Assembly: GCA_910585295.1 (NCBI GenBank)
Contig: CAJUDE010000028.1
Span: 1 to 64,000, forward strand
Length of the DNA: 64,000 nucleotides
DNA from: an uncultured Lachnospiraceae bacterium
Lineage (GTDB): Bacteria; Bacillota; Clostridia; Lachnospirales; Lachnospiraceae
Reading direction: 5' to 3'
Numbering within the stretch: position 1 is the stretch's first letter; each line of letters starts with the position of its first letter. Positions 52,227-61,724 of the stretch are shown here, piece after piece. The position numbers and the translations under genes were made by a program. The notes under the pieces are model-generated. The model did not search any database, was not told where the DNA came from, and saw only the letters and a program-made list of their open reading frames with translations.

Positions 52227-53282
52227 ATGGGCGTTATTACTTTTATTTGTGCAGGTCAGATGAATTCAGCTATCACATTTCCAGCTTTTGAAAATGGGCA
52301 TGAGGTCCGTTTGGTTGGGTCCCCTCTGGACCGTGACATTATTGAGGGGTTGCGGAAAGATAATTTCCACATAACTTTAAAACGGACGCTTCATGATGGG
52401 GTTAAATATTATCATATTGAGGAGCTTGCTGAGGCTTTGGAGGGGGCAGATTTAATTTTGGGAGGCGTCAGCAGCTTTGGGCTGGACTGGTTCTGTGATG
52501 AAATCCTTCCAATTATCCCGGAAGATGTGCCGCTCCTTACAGTTACCAAGGGGATGGTTGACTTAGAAGACGGGACTTTAGTGCCTTACCCAGTAATTTT
52601 TGCCGAACGTCAGCCAAAGGGCAAAAATATTAACTTTAACGCCATTGGCGGCCCATGCACCAGCTATGAGCTGGCAGACCACGACGACAGCCATGTGGCA
52701 TTTTGTGGGAAAGATGTGGAGACATTGAAAAAAATCCGCTCCCTTCTGCAGACAGATTACTACCATATCAGCCTTTCTACTGACATCACTGGCGTGGAAT
52801 GCGCGGTTGCAATGAAAAATGCATATGCCCTTGGCGTTACGCTGGCTGTGGGGCTTTCTGAGAAGATGGAAGGGAAAGTCGGCGTTCAGCATTATAATTC
52901 CCAGGCGGCGCTCTTTGGGCAAAGCGTAAAAGAAATGACCCGCCTGTTAGCTTTGATTGGAGGGAAGCCAGAAAATATTGTCCATGGCGCCGGGGATTTG
53001 TATGTCACCGTATTTGGCGGCAGGACCCGTAAAATCGGCACCCTTCTTGGCCGCGGGCTTTCTTTTAAGGAAGCTATGGAGGAACTGCAGGGCGTGACTT
53101 TGGAATCTATTGTAATCGCTACAAGGACAGCCAGGGCGGTACGCAAATTGGCGGAAAGGGGCGTTGTTTCCCTGAGCGATTATCCTTTGCTGATGCATGT
53201 GGATGCGATTATCAACGAGGGGGCGAGCGTGGATATCCCATGGAAAGAGTTTACCTGGGATGATTTTGGCAGTGTGAATTAG
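52227..53282 (+). CDS. NAD(P)-dependent glycerol-3-phosphate dehydrogenase-like protein
   Basis: 351 residues of the GpsA fold. An N-terminal nucleotide-binding region (FICAGQMNSAITFPAFENGH) has a GxGxxxS-type loop altered to CAGQMNS. A catalytic-lysine region (GVECAVAMKNAYALGVTLAV) and the C-terminal GAGDLYVTVFGGRTRKIGTL, LLGRGLSFKEAMEEL match GpsA. The unusual nucleotide loop and the lack of the normal GGPS motif (here IGGPCTSYELAD) suggest a paralogue, possibly with another polyol phosphate as substrate. AGGAGG lies before the ATG. Confidence 0.82.
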   Translation: MGVITFICAGQMNSAITFPAFENGHEVRLVGSPLDRDIIEGLRKDNFHITLKRTLHDGVKYYHIEELAEALEGADLILGGVSSFGLDWFCDEILPIIPEDVPLLTVTKGMVDLEDGTLVPYPVIFAERQPKGKNINFNAIGGPCTSYELADHDDSHVAFCGKDVETLKKIRSLLQTDYYHISLSTDITGVECAVAMKNAYALGVTLAVGLSEKMEGKVGVQHYNSQAALFGQSVKEMTRLLALIGGKPENIVHGAGDLYVTVFGGRTRKIGTLLGRGLSFKEAMEELQGVTLESIVIATRTARAVRKLAERGVVSLSDYPLLMHVDAIINEGASVDIPWKEFTWDDFGSVN

Positions 53283-53306
53283 ATAAGATAGTTTAATAAG
53301 GCGTAC

Positions 53307-53347
53307 GCCGTCCAATGGTTCCTTTTGGGCCATTGGGCGGCTTTTTT
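53307..53347 (+). terminator. Terminator of the GpsA-like gene
   Basis: GCCGTCCAATGG (53307-53318) pairs with CCATTGGGCGGC (53330-53341), followed by six T residues. Confidence 0.88.
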
Positions 53348-53351
53348 CTTT

Positions 53352-53675
53352 TATAGGATTAGGGTGTCAAAAGGTGGTTTTTAAAATTTCTATCGTCAAT
53401 TTGCACAATCATGCAGAAAGATTATTCCGATTGTTCCCTGCCCTAAGAATTTCTAAGTGTTCTGAGCTGCTTATTGAAAATTGACGCAACCGGCTTATAT
53501 TCGCCCTCCATGGCTCAGCATAAGCCTTCCCCAAACATCATGTTTGGGAATTGCTGAGAGCCGTCAGACCACTAAGAAATATCTAATAGCGGAACAAGTC
53601 ACAATCCCTTCTACATAATTGTGCAAATTGCCAGTTTAAGTTTTTTATCCCATCTTTTGACGCCCTAATCCTATA
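53352..53675. repeat. MITE-like element with long inverted ends
   Basis: TATAGGATTAGGGTGTCAAA at 53352 is inverted at 53656-53675 (TTTGACGCCCTAATCCTATA), with one difference. The arms continue inward with AATTTGCACAAT and ATTGTGCAAATT. The 324-bp element has no gene; the interior also contains CCAAACATCATGTTTGG. Confidence 0.75.
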
Positions 53676-53773
53676 AGATAAAAAAAATATGCGCAGCTCG
53701 CGGAGAGGGGATTTATTGCTACGCAATCCGCTCGCGCGCGGAGAATGCGCTGTGCGCATTCTGTATCTTATAG
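53671..53773. repeat. GC-rich hairpin repeat abutting the MITE-like element
   Basis: CTATAAGATA (53671-53680) is perfectly inverted at 53764-53773, with ATGCGCAG and CTGTGCGCAT further in, and a compact AGAATGCGC/GCGCATTCT hairpin near 53750. The 5' end shares five bases with the preceding element. No gene follows until 53929. Confidence 0.65.
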
Positions 53774-53928
53774 GAAAGGCCACAAATTTTTTGATATCCT
53801 TTGGTTTCTATATTTTACTTTTATAGGAAATATGTTAAAATATCGCATATCAGCATTAAAATAACAATATGTATTTCTTCTAGGGAAGGCCGAAGGATTG
53901 GAATAAGTAGGGAGGAGGTATTTGGGTT

Positions 53929-54969
53929 ATGCGTTATATACCTGTAATAAAAGCAGACACAGGAATGGTGTTAGGGCAGGATATTTATGATGGGGAAGGG
54001 AAAGTGCTGTTAGGCAAAGGGCTTATGATGGATGGGGACGCTATCCAGAAAGTGCTGAACTTAGGGCTGCCAGGGATTTATGTGGACAATGGGTTTGGAG
54101 AAACGCTTAAAGTCCCGCGGCTGGTTAGCGAGGAGCTGCAGCGGGAAGCGCTGCGGCTGGTGCATGATTTATTCCAGGAAGAGTCCGGGGAGGTGGAGCA
54201 GGAGTATATACAGGAGGTTGCCAGGAAAATTACCCGGGAAGCCCTTGAGGCCAGGAATGCCATGTATAATATGATAGATATAAGGATTGCTGATGACTAT
54301 ACATTTTTCCATTCTGTCAATGTTGCGGCCCTTTCTGCAATGCTTGGGATAGAAACTGGCAATTTGGGGCTGGAAGAGCTGAATCTATTGACCACGGCGG
54401 CATTGCTGCATGATGTGGGGAAGCGTTATGTGGAGTCGGATGTGCTGAATGCAAGGCGCGCTTTGACAGAGGAAGAGCGGCTTCTTGTCGTACAGCACCC
54501 GAAATTGAGTTATGACTTCCTGAAAGAGAATTATGAATTTATCCCGGAACTCTGCACGGGCGTGCTGGAACACCATGAATGGTATAACGGATGCGGCTAC
54601 CCGCTGCGGCGGTCAGGGTATGATATTTCTTATTATGCAAGGATTATTAAGGTTGCGGACGTCTTTGACGCGCTGACGTCCAAGCTGCCCTACCATGACC
54701 CAATTTCCCCTTCTGGCGCGGTAGATTATATCCTGGGGAACGCGGGGGTGGAGTTTGACCCAGACCTGGCCGACTTGTTTGCCCATAAAATTGCAATTTA
54801 TCCGGTAGGGTGCGAGGTGTCGCTGTCGGATGGCAGGAACGCATTGGTGGTGGAAAATTGCCCGGAATCTGTGCTGCGCCCCAAAGTGAAGGCGCTGCCA
54901 GACGGGGAAATGATTGACTTAAAATCAGACGGGGCGAAGGAACTGGCAATTGTGGAATTATATATGTAA
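53929..54969 (+). CDS. HD-GYP domain protein (c-di-GMP phosphodiesterase type)
   Basis: 346 residues. The first ~110 resemble the small N-terminal domain often found with HD-GYP (VIKADTGMVLGQDIYDGEGK). The metal site appears as FFHSVNVAALS, LLHDVGK (HD), VLEHHEWYNGCGYPL (the GYP motif) and IKVADVFDALTS. HD-GYP enzymes hydrolyse cyclic di-GMP; GYP is intact, so activity is plausible. GGGAGGAGG precedes the ATG. A TetR gene follows 14 bp later, so the two are probably cotranscribed. Confidence 0.9.
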   Translation: MRYIPVIKADTGMVLGQDIYDGEGKVLLGKGLMMDGDAIQKVLNLGLPGIYVDNGFGETLKVPRLVSEELQREALRLVHDLFQEESGEVEQEYIQEVARKITREALEARNAMYNMIDIRIADDYTFFHSVNVAALSAMLGIETGNLGLEELNLLTTAALLHDVGKRYVESDVLNARRALTEEERLLVVQHPKLSYDFLKENYEFIPELCTGVLEHHEWYNGCGYPLRRSGYDISYYARIIKVADVFDALTSKLPYHDPISPSGAVDYILGNAGVEFDPDLADLFAHKIAIYPVGCEVSLSDGRNALVVENCPESVLRPKVKALPDGEMIDLKSDGAKELAIVELYM

Positions 54970-54983
54970 CAGGAAGTGAGAGC

Positions 54984-55547
54984 GTGGCAGGACAGAAGGA
55001 AACGGTAGATACCCTGTTGGCAGAAAGCTTTAAGGAACTGGCATGCCAGCAGGCGATTGAGAAGATTACAGTTAAGTCGATTACAGATAAGGCTGGGGTC
55101 ATCCGCCCTACTTTTTACAATCATTTTCAAGATAAATATGAGCTGCTGGAATGGATTATCCGGGTTCAGGTTTTAGAGCCTACGAAACCGCTTATCCACG
55201 CAGGCATGGTGGACGAGGCGCTGCTGTTGATTTTTACATTAGTAAAAAAAGAAAAGGCGTTTTATGAAAATGCAGCCCGTCTAGAGGGGCAGAATTCTTT
55301 TGAGGCGATTGTGAAAAAATGTATTCAGGATATCCTGCTGGAAATTATACAGAGCAAAAGGGCGCCTGGCAAAAACCATCACCTATGGCTGACTCCAGAG
55401 TATATCGCGCAATACTATGCCCAGTCCATGTGCTTTGTGGTGATAAGCTGGATTCGGGGCAGGATGGCGGTGGAGCCAAAGGAAATTATAGAGATTTATA
55501 ATTATATGATGACACGTTCCATGGCGCAGGTGATTGAGGAATTGTAA
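54984..55547 (+). CDS. TetR family transcriptional regulator
   Basis: 187 residues starting with GTG 54984 after AGGAAGTGAGAG. The TetR helix-turn-helix is ITVKSITDKAGVIRPTFYNH then FQDKYELLEWI (about 27-58). The C-terminal ligand domain ends MMTRSMAQVIEEL. It precedes an MMPL exporter gene in the same direction, which suggests it controls the exporter. The ligand is unknown. Confidence 0.9.
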   Translation: MAGQKETVDTLLAESFKELACQQAIEKITVKSITDKAGVIRPTFYNHFQDKYELLEWIIRVQVLEPTKPLIHAGMVDEALLLIFTLVKKEKAFYENAARLEGQNSFEAIVKKCIQDILLEIIQSKRAPGKNHHLWLTPEYIAQYYAQSMCFVVISWIRGRMAVEPKEIIEIYNYMMTRSMAQVIEEL

Positions 55548-55633
55548 CGAATGGAAATGCAGCTACAAACCAATGGAAATGTCTACAGAAAACTACATAC
55601 AAGGCAAAATGTATCGTTCAAATATACAGAGGG

Positions 55634-55668
55634 AAAAGATTGAATATTCATTTATTCAATCTTTTTTT
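55634..55668 (+). terminator. Terminator after the tetR gene
   Basis: AAAAGATTGAAT (55634-55645) pairs with ATTCAATCTTTT, followed by a run of T. The stretch to 55871 holds another short hairpin, GGATTTATAAAAATCC, near 55817 and presumably the MMPL promoter. Confidence 0.8.
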
Positions 55669-55871
55669 ATATACTCCTACATGAAACCAATAAAATCCTG
55701 TTTGAGGGCGTGGGGCCGCGGCATTTGCCAAAGGCCCGTGCAGGCATAGCTGCCTGCCGTTGCCCAGGGATAAATATGATAGGTGTTTGCGAAACTCAAT
55801 CGTTTTATGGATTTATAAAAATCCAAAAACTTTGAGAATAAATATTATGGAAAGAGGAGCGCGAAAAAAGT

Positions 55872-57971
55872 ATGGTTAAATTTGGAAAAGGGGTCGTAAA
55901 GTTCAGGGCGCTGATTTTTACTATCAGTATATTGTTATTAATTCCAGCGGCAATCGGCATGGCGGCCACCAGGGTCAATTACGACATCTTAACTTATCTG
56001 CCAAAAGATATTGAGACGATGGTAGGGCAGGATATTCTGGTTGATGACTTTGGGACTGGTGCATTTTCCATGTGCGTGGTTGAGGGGATGGATAATAAAG
56101 ATGTGGTAGCCCTAAAGGCGCAGATTGAGGAGGTTCCATATGTAAAGGCGGTTCTATGGTATGACTCGGTTGCAGATTTATCCCTGCCTATGGAGTTTTT
56201 GCCGGAAGGCTTGGTGGATAAATTTAATTCGGAAGGCACTACGTTAATGGCTATTTTGTTTGAAACTTCCATGTCGGCAGATGAGACGATGGGGGCAATT
56301 GAAGAAATCCGCGGGCTGGCGGATAAGGGGTGCTTCGTGAGCGGCATGTCGGCAGTGGTGACAGATATTAAGAATTTGTCCAACAAAGAAACCCCCGTTT
56401 ATGTGTTGATTGCAGTGCTGCTATCTTCTTTGGTGCTGGCATTGACAATGGATTCATTTCTGGCTCCGGTGTTCTTCCTATTAAGTATTGGCATGGCAAT
56501 CCTATATAACTTGGGGAGCAATATATTTTTAGGGGAGATCTCTTATGTGACGAAGGCATTAAGCGCGGTGCTGCAGTTAGGGGTTACAATGGATTATTCT
56601 ATTTTCCTGTGGCACAGTTATGAAGAATACCGTGAAAAGTACCCAGGGGATAAAGAACGGGCTATGGCGCATGCAGTGTCAAACACATTGACTTCTGTAG
56701 TGGCAAGTTCCATTACAACGGTTGCAGGTTTCGTGGCATTATGCTTTATGAGCTTCACCCTTGGCATGGACCTGGGCGTAGTAATGGCAAAAGGCGTGGT
56801 GTTTGGCGTGATTGGCTGCGTCACAATCCTGCCATCCATGATTTTGATTTTTGATAAGGCGATAGAAAAGACAAAGCACAAACCAATTATCCCAGACCTG
56901 GGAGGGATTGGGGACTTTGTGGCAAAGCGGTTCCCGTTATTTATTATAGTGTTTTTGGTGGTTTTAGGGCCTGCAGTTTATGGCTATCGGAACACTGAGG
57001 TGTATTATGACTTGGCAGGCACGCTCCCAAAGGATTTGGCAAGCATTCAGGCAAAAGAGAAGCTGGAAGATAAATATGAGATGAATTCCACCCATATGGT
57101 ATTGGCCGACAGCGGCCTTTCTAGCAAGGACGCGGGGGCAATGATAGAGGAAATGGAAGCGGTGGGCGGCGTTAAGGCGGTAATTGGCATGGATTCCTTT
57201 GTAGGGCCTATGTTCCCGAAAGAGATGATACCGGCGGACATGAAAGAAGCGCTGATGGATGAAAATTACCAGTTGATGCTGGTCAGCTCGGAATATGCGA
57301 TTGCCTCCGACGAAGTAAATGCGCAGATTGATGATTTGAACCATATTATCAAGAAATATGACAAGAAAGCGATGCTGATTGGCGAGGCTCCTTGCACTAA
57401 GGACTTGATTTCTATTACCAATACAGATTTCCAGACAGTGAGCGTTGTCTCAATTGGGGCAATCTTTGTGATAATTCTATTGGTGTTTCGGTCTATTTCT
57501 TTGCCGATTATCCTTGTGTCTGTCATTGAGTTTGCCATTTTTATCAATATGGGCATCCCGGCATACACAAAGTCCACCCTTCCGTTCATTGCTTCGATTG
57601 TAATTGGCACAATTCAGTTGGGGGCAACTGTGGATTATGCGATTTTGATGACAAACCGTTATAAAAAAGAGCGGAACCTGGGCAGGGATAAAAGGGAATC
57701 TGTTGCGGTCGCCCTTTCAGCGTCGGTGCAATCTGTGTTTGTCAGCGCATTGAGCTTTTTTGCAGCGACGTTTGGTGTTGGCATGTATTCCAATATTGAC
57801 ATGATCAGCTCTTTGTGCATTTTAATGGCGAGGGGGGCGTTGGTTAGCATGTTTGTGGTAATCTTTATCCTTCCGGCAATGTTTATGGTATTTGACAAGG
57901 TGATTTGCAAAACGAGCCTAGGGTTTGGCGGCAGGAAAGAAAAAACAAAAGCAGCGATAAAAACGGTATAA
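55872..57971 (+). CDS. MMPL/RND-type exporter
   Basis: 699 residues in two related halves, each with one helix, an extracytoplasmic domain (VNYDILTYLPKDIETMVGQD in the first, VYYDLAGTLPKDLASIQAKE in the second) and five to six helices (first half: LGVTMDYSIFLWHSYEEYRE; second: LGATVDYAILMTNRYKKERN). The conserved Asp in GVTMDYS and GATVDYA is the proton-relay type of MMPL/SSD transporters. The cargo is unknown; lipid or hydrophobic compounds are typical. The heptad-repeat protein gene starts 23 bp later and is probably its partner. Confidence 0.9.
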   Translation: MVKFGKGVVKFRALIFTISILLLIPAAIGMAATRVNYDILTYLPKDIETMVGQDILVDDFGTGAFSMCVVEGMDNKDVVALKAQIEEVPYVKAVLWYDSVADLSLPMEFLPEGLVDKFNSEGTTLMAILFETSMSADETMGAIEEIRGLADKGCFVSGMSAVVTDIKNLSNKETPVYVLIAVLLSSLVLALTMDSFLAPVFFLLSIGMAILYNLGSNIFLGEISYVTKALSAVLQLGVTMDYSIFLWHSYEEYREKYPGDKERAMAHAVSNTLTSVVASSITTVAGFVALCFMSFTLGMDLGVVMAKGVVFGVIGCVTILPSMILIFDKAIEKTKHKPIIPDLGGIGDFVAKRFPLFIIVFLVVLGPAVYGYRNTEVYYDLAGTLPKDLASIQAKEKLEDKYEMNSTHMVLADSGLSSKDAGAMIEEMEAVGGVKAVIGMDSFVGPMFPKEMIPADMKEALMDENYQLMLVSSEYAIASDEVNAQIDDLNHIIKKYDKKAMLIGEAPCTKDLISITNTDFQTVSVVSIGAIFVIILLVFRSISLPIILVSVIEFAIFINMGIPAYTKSTLPFIASIVIGTIQLGATVDYAILMTNRYKKERNLGRDKRESVAVALSASVQSVFVSALSFFAATFGVGMYSNIDMISSLCILMARGALVSMFVVIFILPAMFMVFDKVICKTSLGFGGRKEKTKAAIKTV

Positions 57972-57994
57972 TATAGAGTTCAGGAGGTATTACC

Positions 57995-60475
57995 ATGAAA
58001 AATTTGGAGTTAAAGAAAATATTCAGGAATAAATATGCAATCCGTGTGGCGGCAGGGGTTGTCACAGTGGCAGTGCTTGGAACCAGCGCAGGCGTAAATC
58101 TGTATACTGTGCAGGCAGAAAACCCTTCTGCTGTGCAAAAGTCCCAGGCAGAGGAAACATTAGGGAAGGCTTTGTCCATTGGGGAAGAGGATGTGGAAGC
58201 AGGCAAAGAAGAGACAGTATATATTGTTGCAAATCCTGACGGCACTTCCAAAAATGTAATTGTAAGCGAATGGCTGAAAAACAAAGACGGCTCATCCTCT
58301 ATAGAGGATACATCTAACTTAAAAGATATCCAAAATGTCAAAGGGGATGAAACATTCACGCAGGATGGGGATAACATTACATGGCAGGCAGACGGGAAGG
58401 ACATTTATTATCAGGGGACAATAGACAAGGAGCTTCCGGTTACTGAAAAAGTGACGTATTTCTTAGACGGCAAGGAAATGTCCCCAGAGGAAATGGCAGG
58501 AAAAAGCGGGAAAGCGACAATCCGTTTTGATTATACCAACCATGAGAAAACCACTCAGGTGGTAGATGGGAAAGAGCATGAAGTATATGTGCCGTTTACC
58601 GTTATGACTGGAATGGTATTGCCAGAAAGTTACGCAAATGTTGAGGTCGTAAATGGGAAGGTCATTTCGGATGGGAATAAAAAAATGGTGGTTGGCATGG
58701 CGATGCCTGGCCTGAAAGAGAGCCTTGGGATAAAGGATGGGGATTTGGACGGGGAGCTTGAAATTCCAGAATACGTGGAAGTGACAGCAGACGTGGAGAA
58801 TTTTTCCCTGGAACTTACGATGTCCATTATTATGAGTGATTTGGTTGGGCAGGCGAACCTGGGGGAAGGGTTTGACTTAAGCAAGCTGGATGAGGATTTG
58901 GATACTTTGACAGACGCTTCCGGGCAATTACTGGATGGGACAGAAGAACTTTCTAAGGGGCTGAATACGTTAAAAGGCAGCATGAAGGAGTTTGCGGCAG
59001 GCGTTGCCACGCTAAGGGACGGAATCTCCAAATATACCGATGGCGCGTCCCAATTAAATGATGGGATCCATACGCTGGCAAGCTCTTCTGACACACTGTC
59101 AGACGGCGTGGGGACTTTGAATAACAGCGCTGTAACTTTGAACCAGGGCGTTGCAAAACTGGATGAGACATTAAAGGCGAAAATGACGGAGGAAGAGAAA
59201 CGTTCTTTAATAAAGCAGGCGGATGATGCAATTGACGCCACATTTCAGGACGCAGAAACTGGAACAGAGGCAATTAAAAGCCAGGCTTCTTCTGTATTCT
59301 ATAACAGCCTTGCAAACAATGGCAGCGCAAAATCACAGGTATCATCAGGGCTGAAAACCTATACGGAAACGGTGCTGAACACTGTTTTGGGGCAGGCGTT
59401 TGGCCAGGTGGCGGCACAAGGGGCGAAAAACCAGGCAATGGTGACATATGCGCCTGGTGCAATAGAGCAGGCTGTCGGGTCGGTGGCTGAGAGCGTGGAA
59501 ACCGGCACCCAGGCGGCTACGGCGCAGCAGACGGCGGGGGCAATATCCAATACATTGGCAGAAACCTTAACGGATGAGGCGCTGCAGGGGCTTAGCCCAG
59601 ACGAAATCAGGGCATTGGTTGCGCAAGTGTGCCAGGGTGCAGGAGAGGCAGCGGCAGGCAATACGGAGATTAAGGCAGGGGTTTTGGCCCAGGTGGATGG
59701 CAAAACAATTGCAGCCCAGGCAATGGCGGGGCTGGAAAGTCAGGTGAACGCAGGGCTTCAGTCACCGGAAAGCCAGGCGCAAATCCAGGCAACTGCCTCA
59801 GGGCTGACGTCTTCCACAGTTGCATCGGCCATGGGGAACGAGGAATTAAAGGCTGGCATGGATGCCACAGCCTCCCAAATTGTGGAGGGGATTGCATCTG
59901 GCGCCAAGGATACGGTGGGGTCTGCAGTTGCAGATACCGCCAAAACTGCAGCAAAGGCAGCGGCGGAGACAGCAACTTTAACGGCGGTTTCTGGAACAAA
60001 ATCCCAAATTTCTGCAGCAATTAATGCCAAGGATGAAGCAAGTGGCTATAGCTTGGTCAGCGGAATGCAGGCATTAAGCAATGGAACCCAGACTATGAAA
60101 GACAGCATCCCGTCGTTGGCTGCAGGGATTTCCCAGTTGACCAATGGGGCAGCAGCCCTTGTTTCCAACAATGGCGCGCTGATTGATGGGGCAGGGAAGC
60201 TTTCCGGCGCCACTTCCCAAATTGACGAGGGCGTGGGCAAGCTGGCAGAAGGCTCTGAAAAGCTGATGGACGGCATGGTGCAATTTGATGAAGAAGGGAT
60301 CCAAAAGCTATTAGATGCGTACAATGGCGATGTGAAGGAGCTTTTAAGTAAATTGGAAGCAGTGGCAGAGGCAGGGAAAGGCTATCAGACCTTTACCAAG
60401 GTGGCGGATGGGACGAAAGGCTCTGTAAAATTCATCCTCCGTACAGAGGCAATAAAGGAAGGGGGGGAGGAATAG
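57995..60475 (+). CDS. Secreted heptad-repeat protein (YhgE/Pip-like, LxxG repeats)
   Basis: 826 residues with an N-terminal signal-type helix (VAAGVVTVAVLGTSAGVNLY). A globular domain to about 290 is followed by long helical regions built on L..G heptads (SGQLLDGTEELSKGLNTLKG, KYTDGASQLNDGIHTLAS, and later NGALIDGAGKLSGATSQIDE, GVGKLAEGSEKLMDGM). Between them lies an Ala-rich segment. This matches the X-X-X-Leu-X-X-Gly heptad proteins often coded next to MMPL exporters. No C-terminal membrane helix is present, unlike the YhgE proteins. AGGAGG precedes the ATG. Confidence 0.85.
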   Translation: MKNLELKKIFRNKYAIRVAAGVVTVAVLGTSAGVNLYTVQAENPSAVQKSQAEETLGKALSIGEEDVEAGKEETVYIVANPDGTSKNVIVSEWLKNKDGSSSIEDTSNLKDIQNVKGDETFTQDGDNITWQADGKDIYYQGTIDKELPVTEKVTYFLDGKEMSPEEMAGKSGKATIRFDYTNHEKTTQVVDGKEHEVYVPFTVMTGMVLPESYANVEVVNGKVISDGNKKMVVGMAMPGLKESLGIKDGDLDGELEIPEYVEVTADVENFSLELTMSIIMSDLVGQANLGEGFDLSKLDEDLDTLTDASGQLLDGTEELSKGLNTLKGSMKEFAAGVATLRDGISKYTDGASQLNDGIHTLASSSDTLSDGVGTLNNSAVTLNQGVAKLDETLKAKMTEEEKRSLIKQADDAIDATFQDAETGTEAIKSQASSVFYNSLANNGSAKSQVSSGLKTYTETVLNTVLGQAFGQVAAQGAKNQAMVTYAPGAIEQAVGSVAESVETGTQAATAQQTAGAISNTLAETLTDEALQGLSPDEIRALVAQVCQGAGEAAAGNTEIKAGVLAQVDGKTIAAQAMAGLESQVNAGLQSPESQAQIQATASGLTSSTVASAMGNEELKAGMDATASQIVEGIASGAKDTVGSAVADTAKTAAKAAAETATLTAVSGTKSQISAAINAKDEASGYSLVSGMQALSNGTQTMKDSIPSLAAGISQLTNGAAALVSNNGALIDGAGKLSGATSQIDEGVGKLAEGSEKLMDGMVQFDEEGIQKLLDAYNGDVKELLSKLEAVAEAGKGYQTFTKVADGTKGSVKFILRTEAIKEGGEE

Positions 60476-60605
60476 GATAGATTCCAGATCCATGTTTGGA
60501 TGGCGGGATGGAGTAATATTTCAGGGCATATCTAGAATATAGAAATCCATAGGCTACAAAAAGGGGTGGAAGATTGGCGGATAGCTTGTCGGTAAGATGA
60601 AGGAG

Positions 60606-61166
60606 TCAGCATTTTACAAAGCAAACATAGGTTCCATCGACAGCAAATAAGTGGTATTGGCAGCTTGGTTCCAGAAGGTCAAAAAGTATGGAACGGGTTT
60701 TCAGGCTGACATAAAAAGTATGTTCCGGGTGGTTGGAAAGCCCTTGGAAGTAAGCAGAGCGTATAGGGGAAGAAGAAATATCAGCCCCTATACGTTCTCT
60801 TTTTTCACAAAGGAATGTGCAGGGATTTGGGCAGTGCATAATGGATTCTGGATGCGAGAGCGCATGGGAAATTCTGGACAATGTTTGGGCATTATGGAAG
60901 ATAACGGCGATTAATGTAATGGTATATGCAGCCAGGACCATAAGTTCAAAGGGGAGGAGGGAAAGGAATAATTCTAAGGATGGGCGCCCTGTTAGGATGG
61001 AGAAAAAGAAGAAGATAGAAAGTTCCGTGATTAGAAATTTAATGAGGATTCCTGGAGTGTCTGAGGTATATTGCTGTTTCATCCGTTTTAAGAAGCTTTT
61101 GAGTTGTTCGGCCGCTGTGGAGTTGATATGCGAAGAGCATAGCTGTATTAGGTCTGTGTTTGACAT
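60606..61166 (-). CDS. Hypothetical membrane protein
   Basis: 186 residues beginning MSNTDLIQLCSSHINSTAAE. Two hydrophobic helices (FLITELSIFFFFSILTG and LLPFELMVLAAYTITLIAVI, about 45-90) are followed by a cysteine-containing soluble part (HCPNPCTFLCEKRER). AGAGGTGC lies 9 bp before the ATG. No family recognised; not linked to either neighbour. Confidence 0.6.
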   Translation of the reverse strand: MSNTDLIQLCSSHINSTAAEQLKSFLKRMKQQYTSDTPGILIKFLITELSIFFFFSILTGRPSLELFLSLLPFELMVLAAYTITLIAVIFHNAQTLSRISHALSHPESIMHCPNPCTFLCEKRERIGADISSSPIRSAYFQGLSNHPEHTFYVSLKTRSILFDLLEPSCQYHLFAVDGTYVCFVKC

Positions 61167-61298
61167 GGGATAGCACCTCTTTTTAAAATGATTGTTTATG
61201 ATAGAAAATAGGATGTGGGGAGGCAGGGCTGCCTGGAATATAAAAAAGGCGAGGCTGCACCCGGAAATAAGGGCGGGGCGTTGTTGATAAAAAGGGAT

Positions 61299-61580
61299 TT
61301 ATTCACGGATATGCTCTAACCCCTGGTCAATAATTGTCAACACATGGGAATCCAGCAGGGAATAATAGACTGCTTTGCCATCCCTGCGGTTTTTGACTAG
61401 GCGGTTTTGCTTTAAGATGCTGAGTTGATGGGAAATTGCGCTTTGGGACATCCCAAGCTCTTGCGCAATGTCATATACGCATTTTTCTTTGTCTACCAGG
61501 GCATACATAATCTGGAGCCTGGTAGGAGTCCCAAATATTTTAAATAATTCTGCTAATGCTTCAAATTCATTTTGGTTCAT
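61299..61580 (-). CDS. ArsR/SmtB-type metal-responsive repressor
   Basis: 93 residues. Winged helix: FGTPTRLQIMYALVDKEKCV then YDIAQELGMSQSAISHQLSI. The last helix carries D-x-H-x10-H-x2-E (DSHVLTIIDQGLEHIRE), the alpha-5 zinc site of SmtB/CzrA. Zinc sensing is therefore likely. No metal exporter is adjacent in the window, so its target lies elsewhere. Confidence 0.88.
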   Translation of the reverse strand: MNQNEFEALAELFKIFGTPTRLQIMYALVDKEKCVYDIAQELGMSQSAISHQLSILKQNRLVKNRRDGKAVYYSLLDSHVLTIIDQGLEHIRE

Positions 61581-61724
61581 GTGTAATCCTTCTTTTTATG
61601 GGGGATAATATCTTTACCTATATAAAAAATAGCATAGAAGTGGAAAAGTGTCAAAAGAATTGTAAAAAATTTTTTAAAATAGACACATCCTGAGTATTGT
61701 CTCATTGCAGATAACCGTGAGGTT

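Noticed and set aside
60606..61173. Plus-strand frames opposite the hypothetical membrane protein
   Set aside because: The minus-strand frame has a ribosome site and membrane helices; the plus frames have neither.
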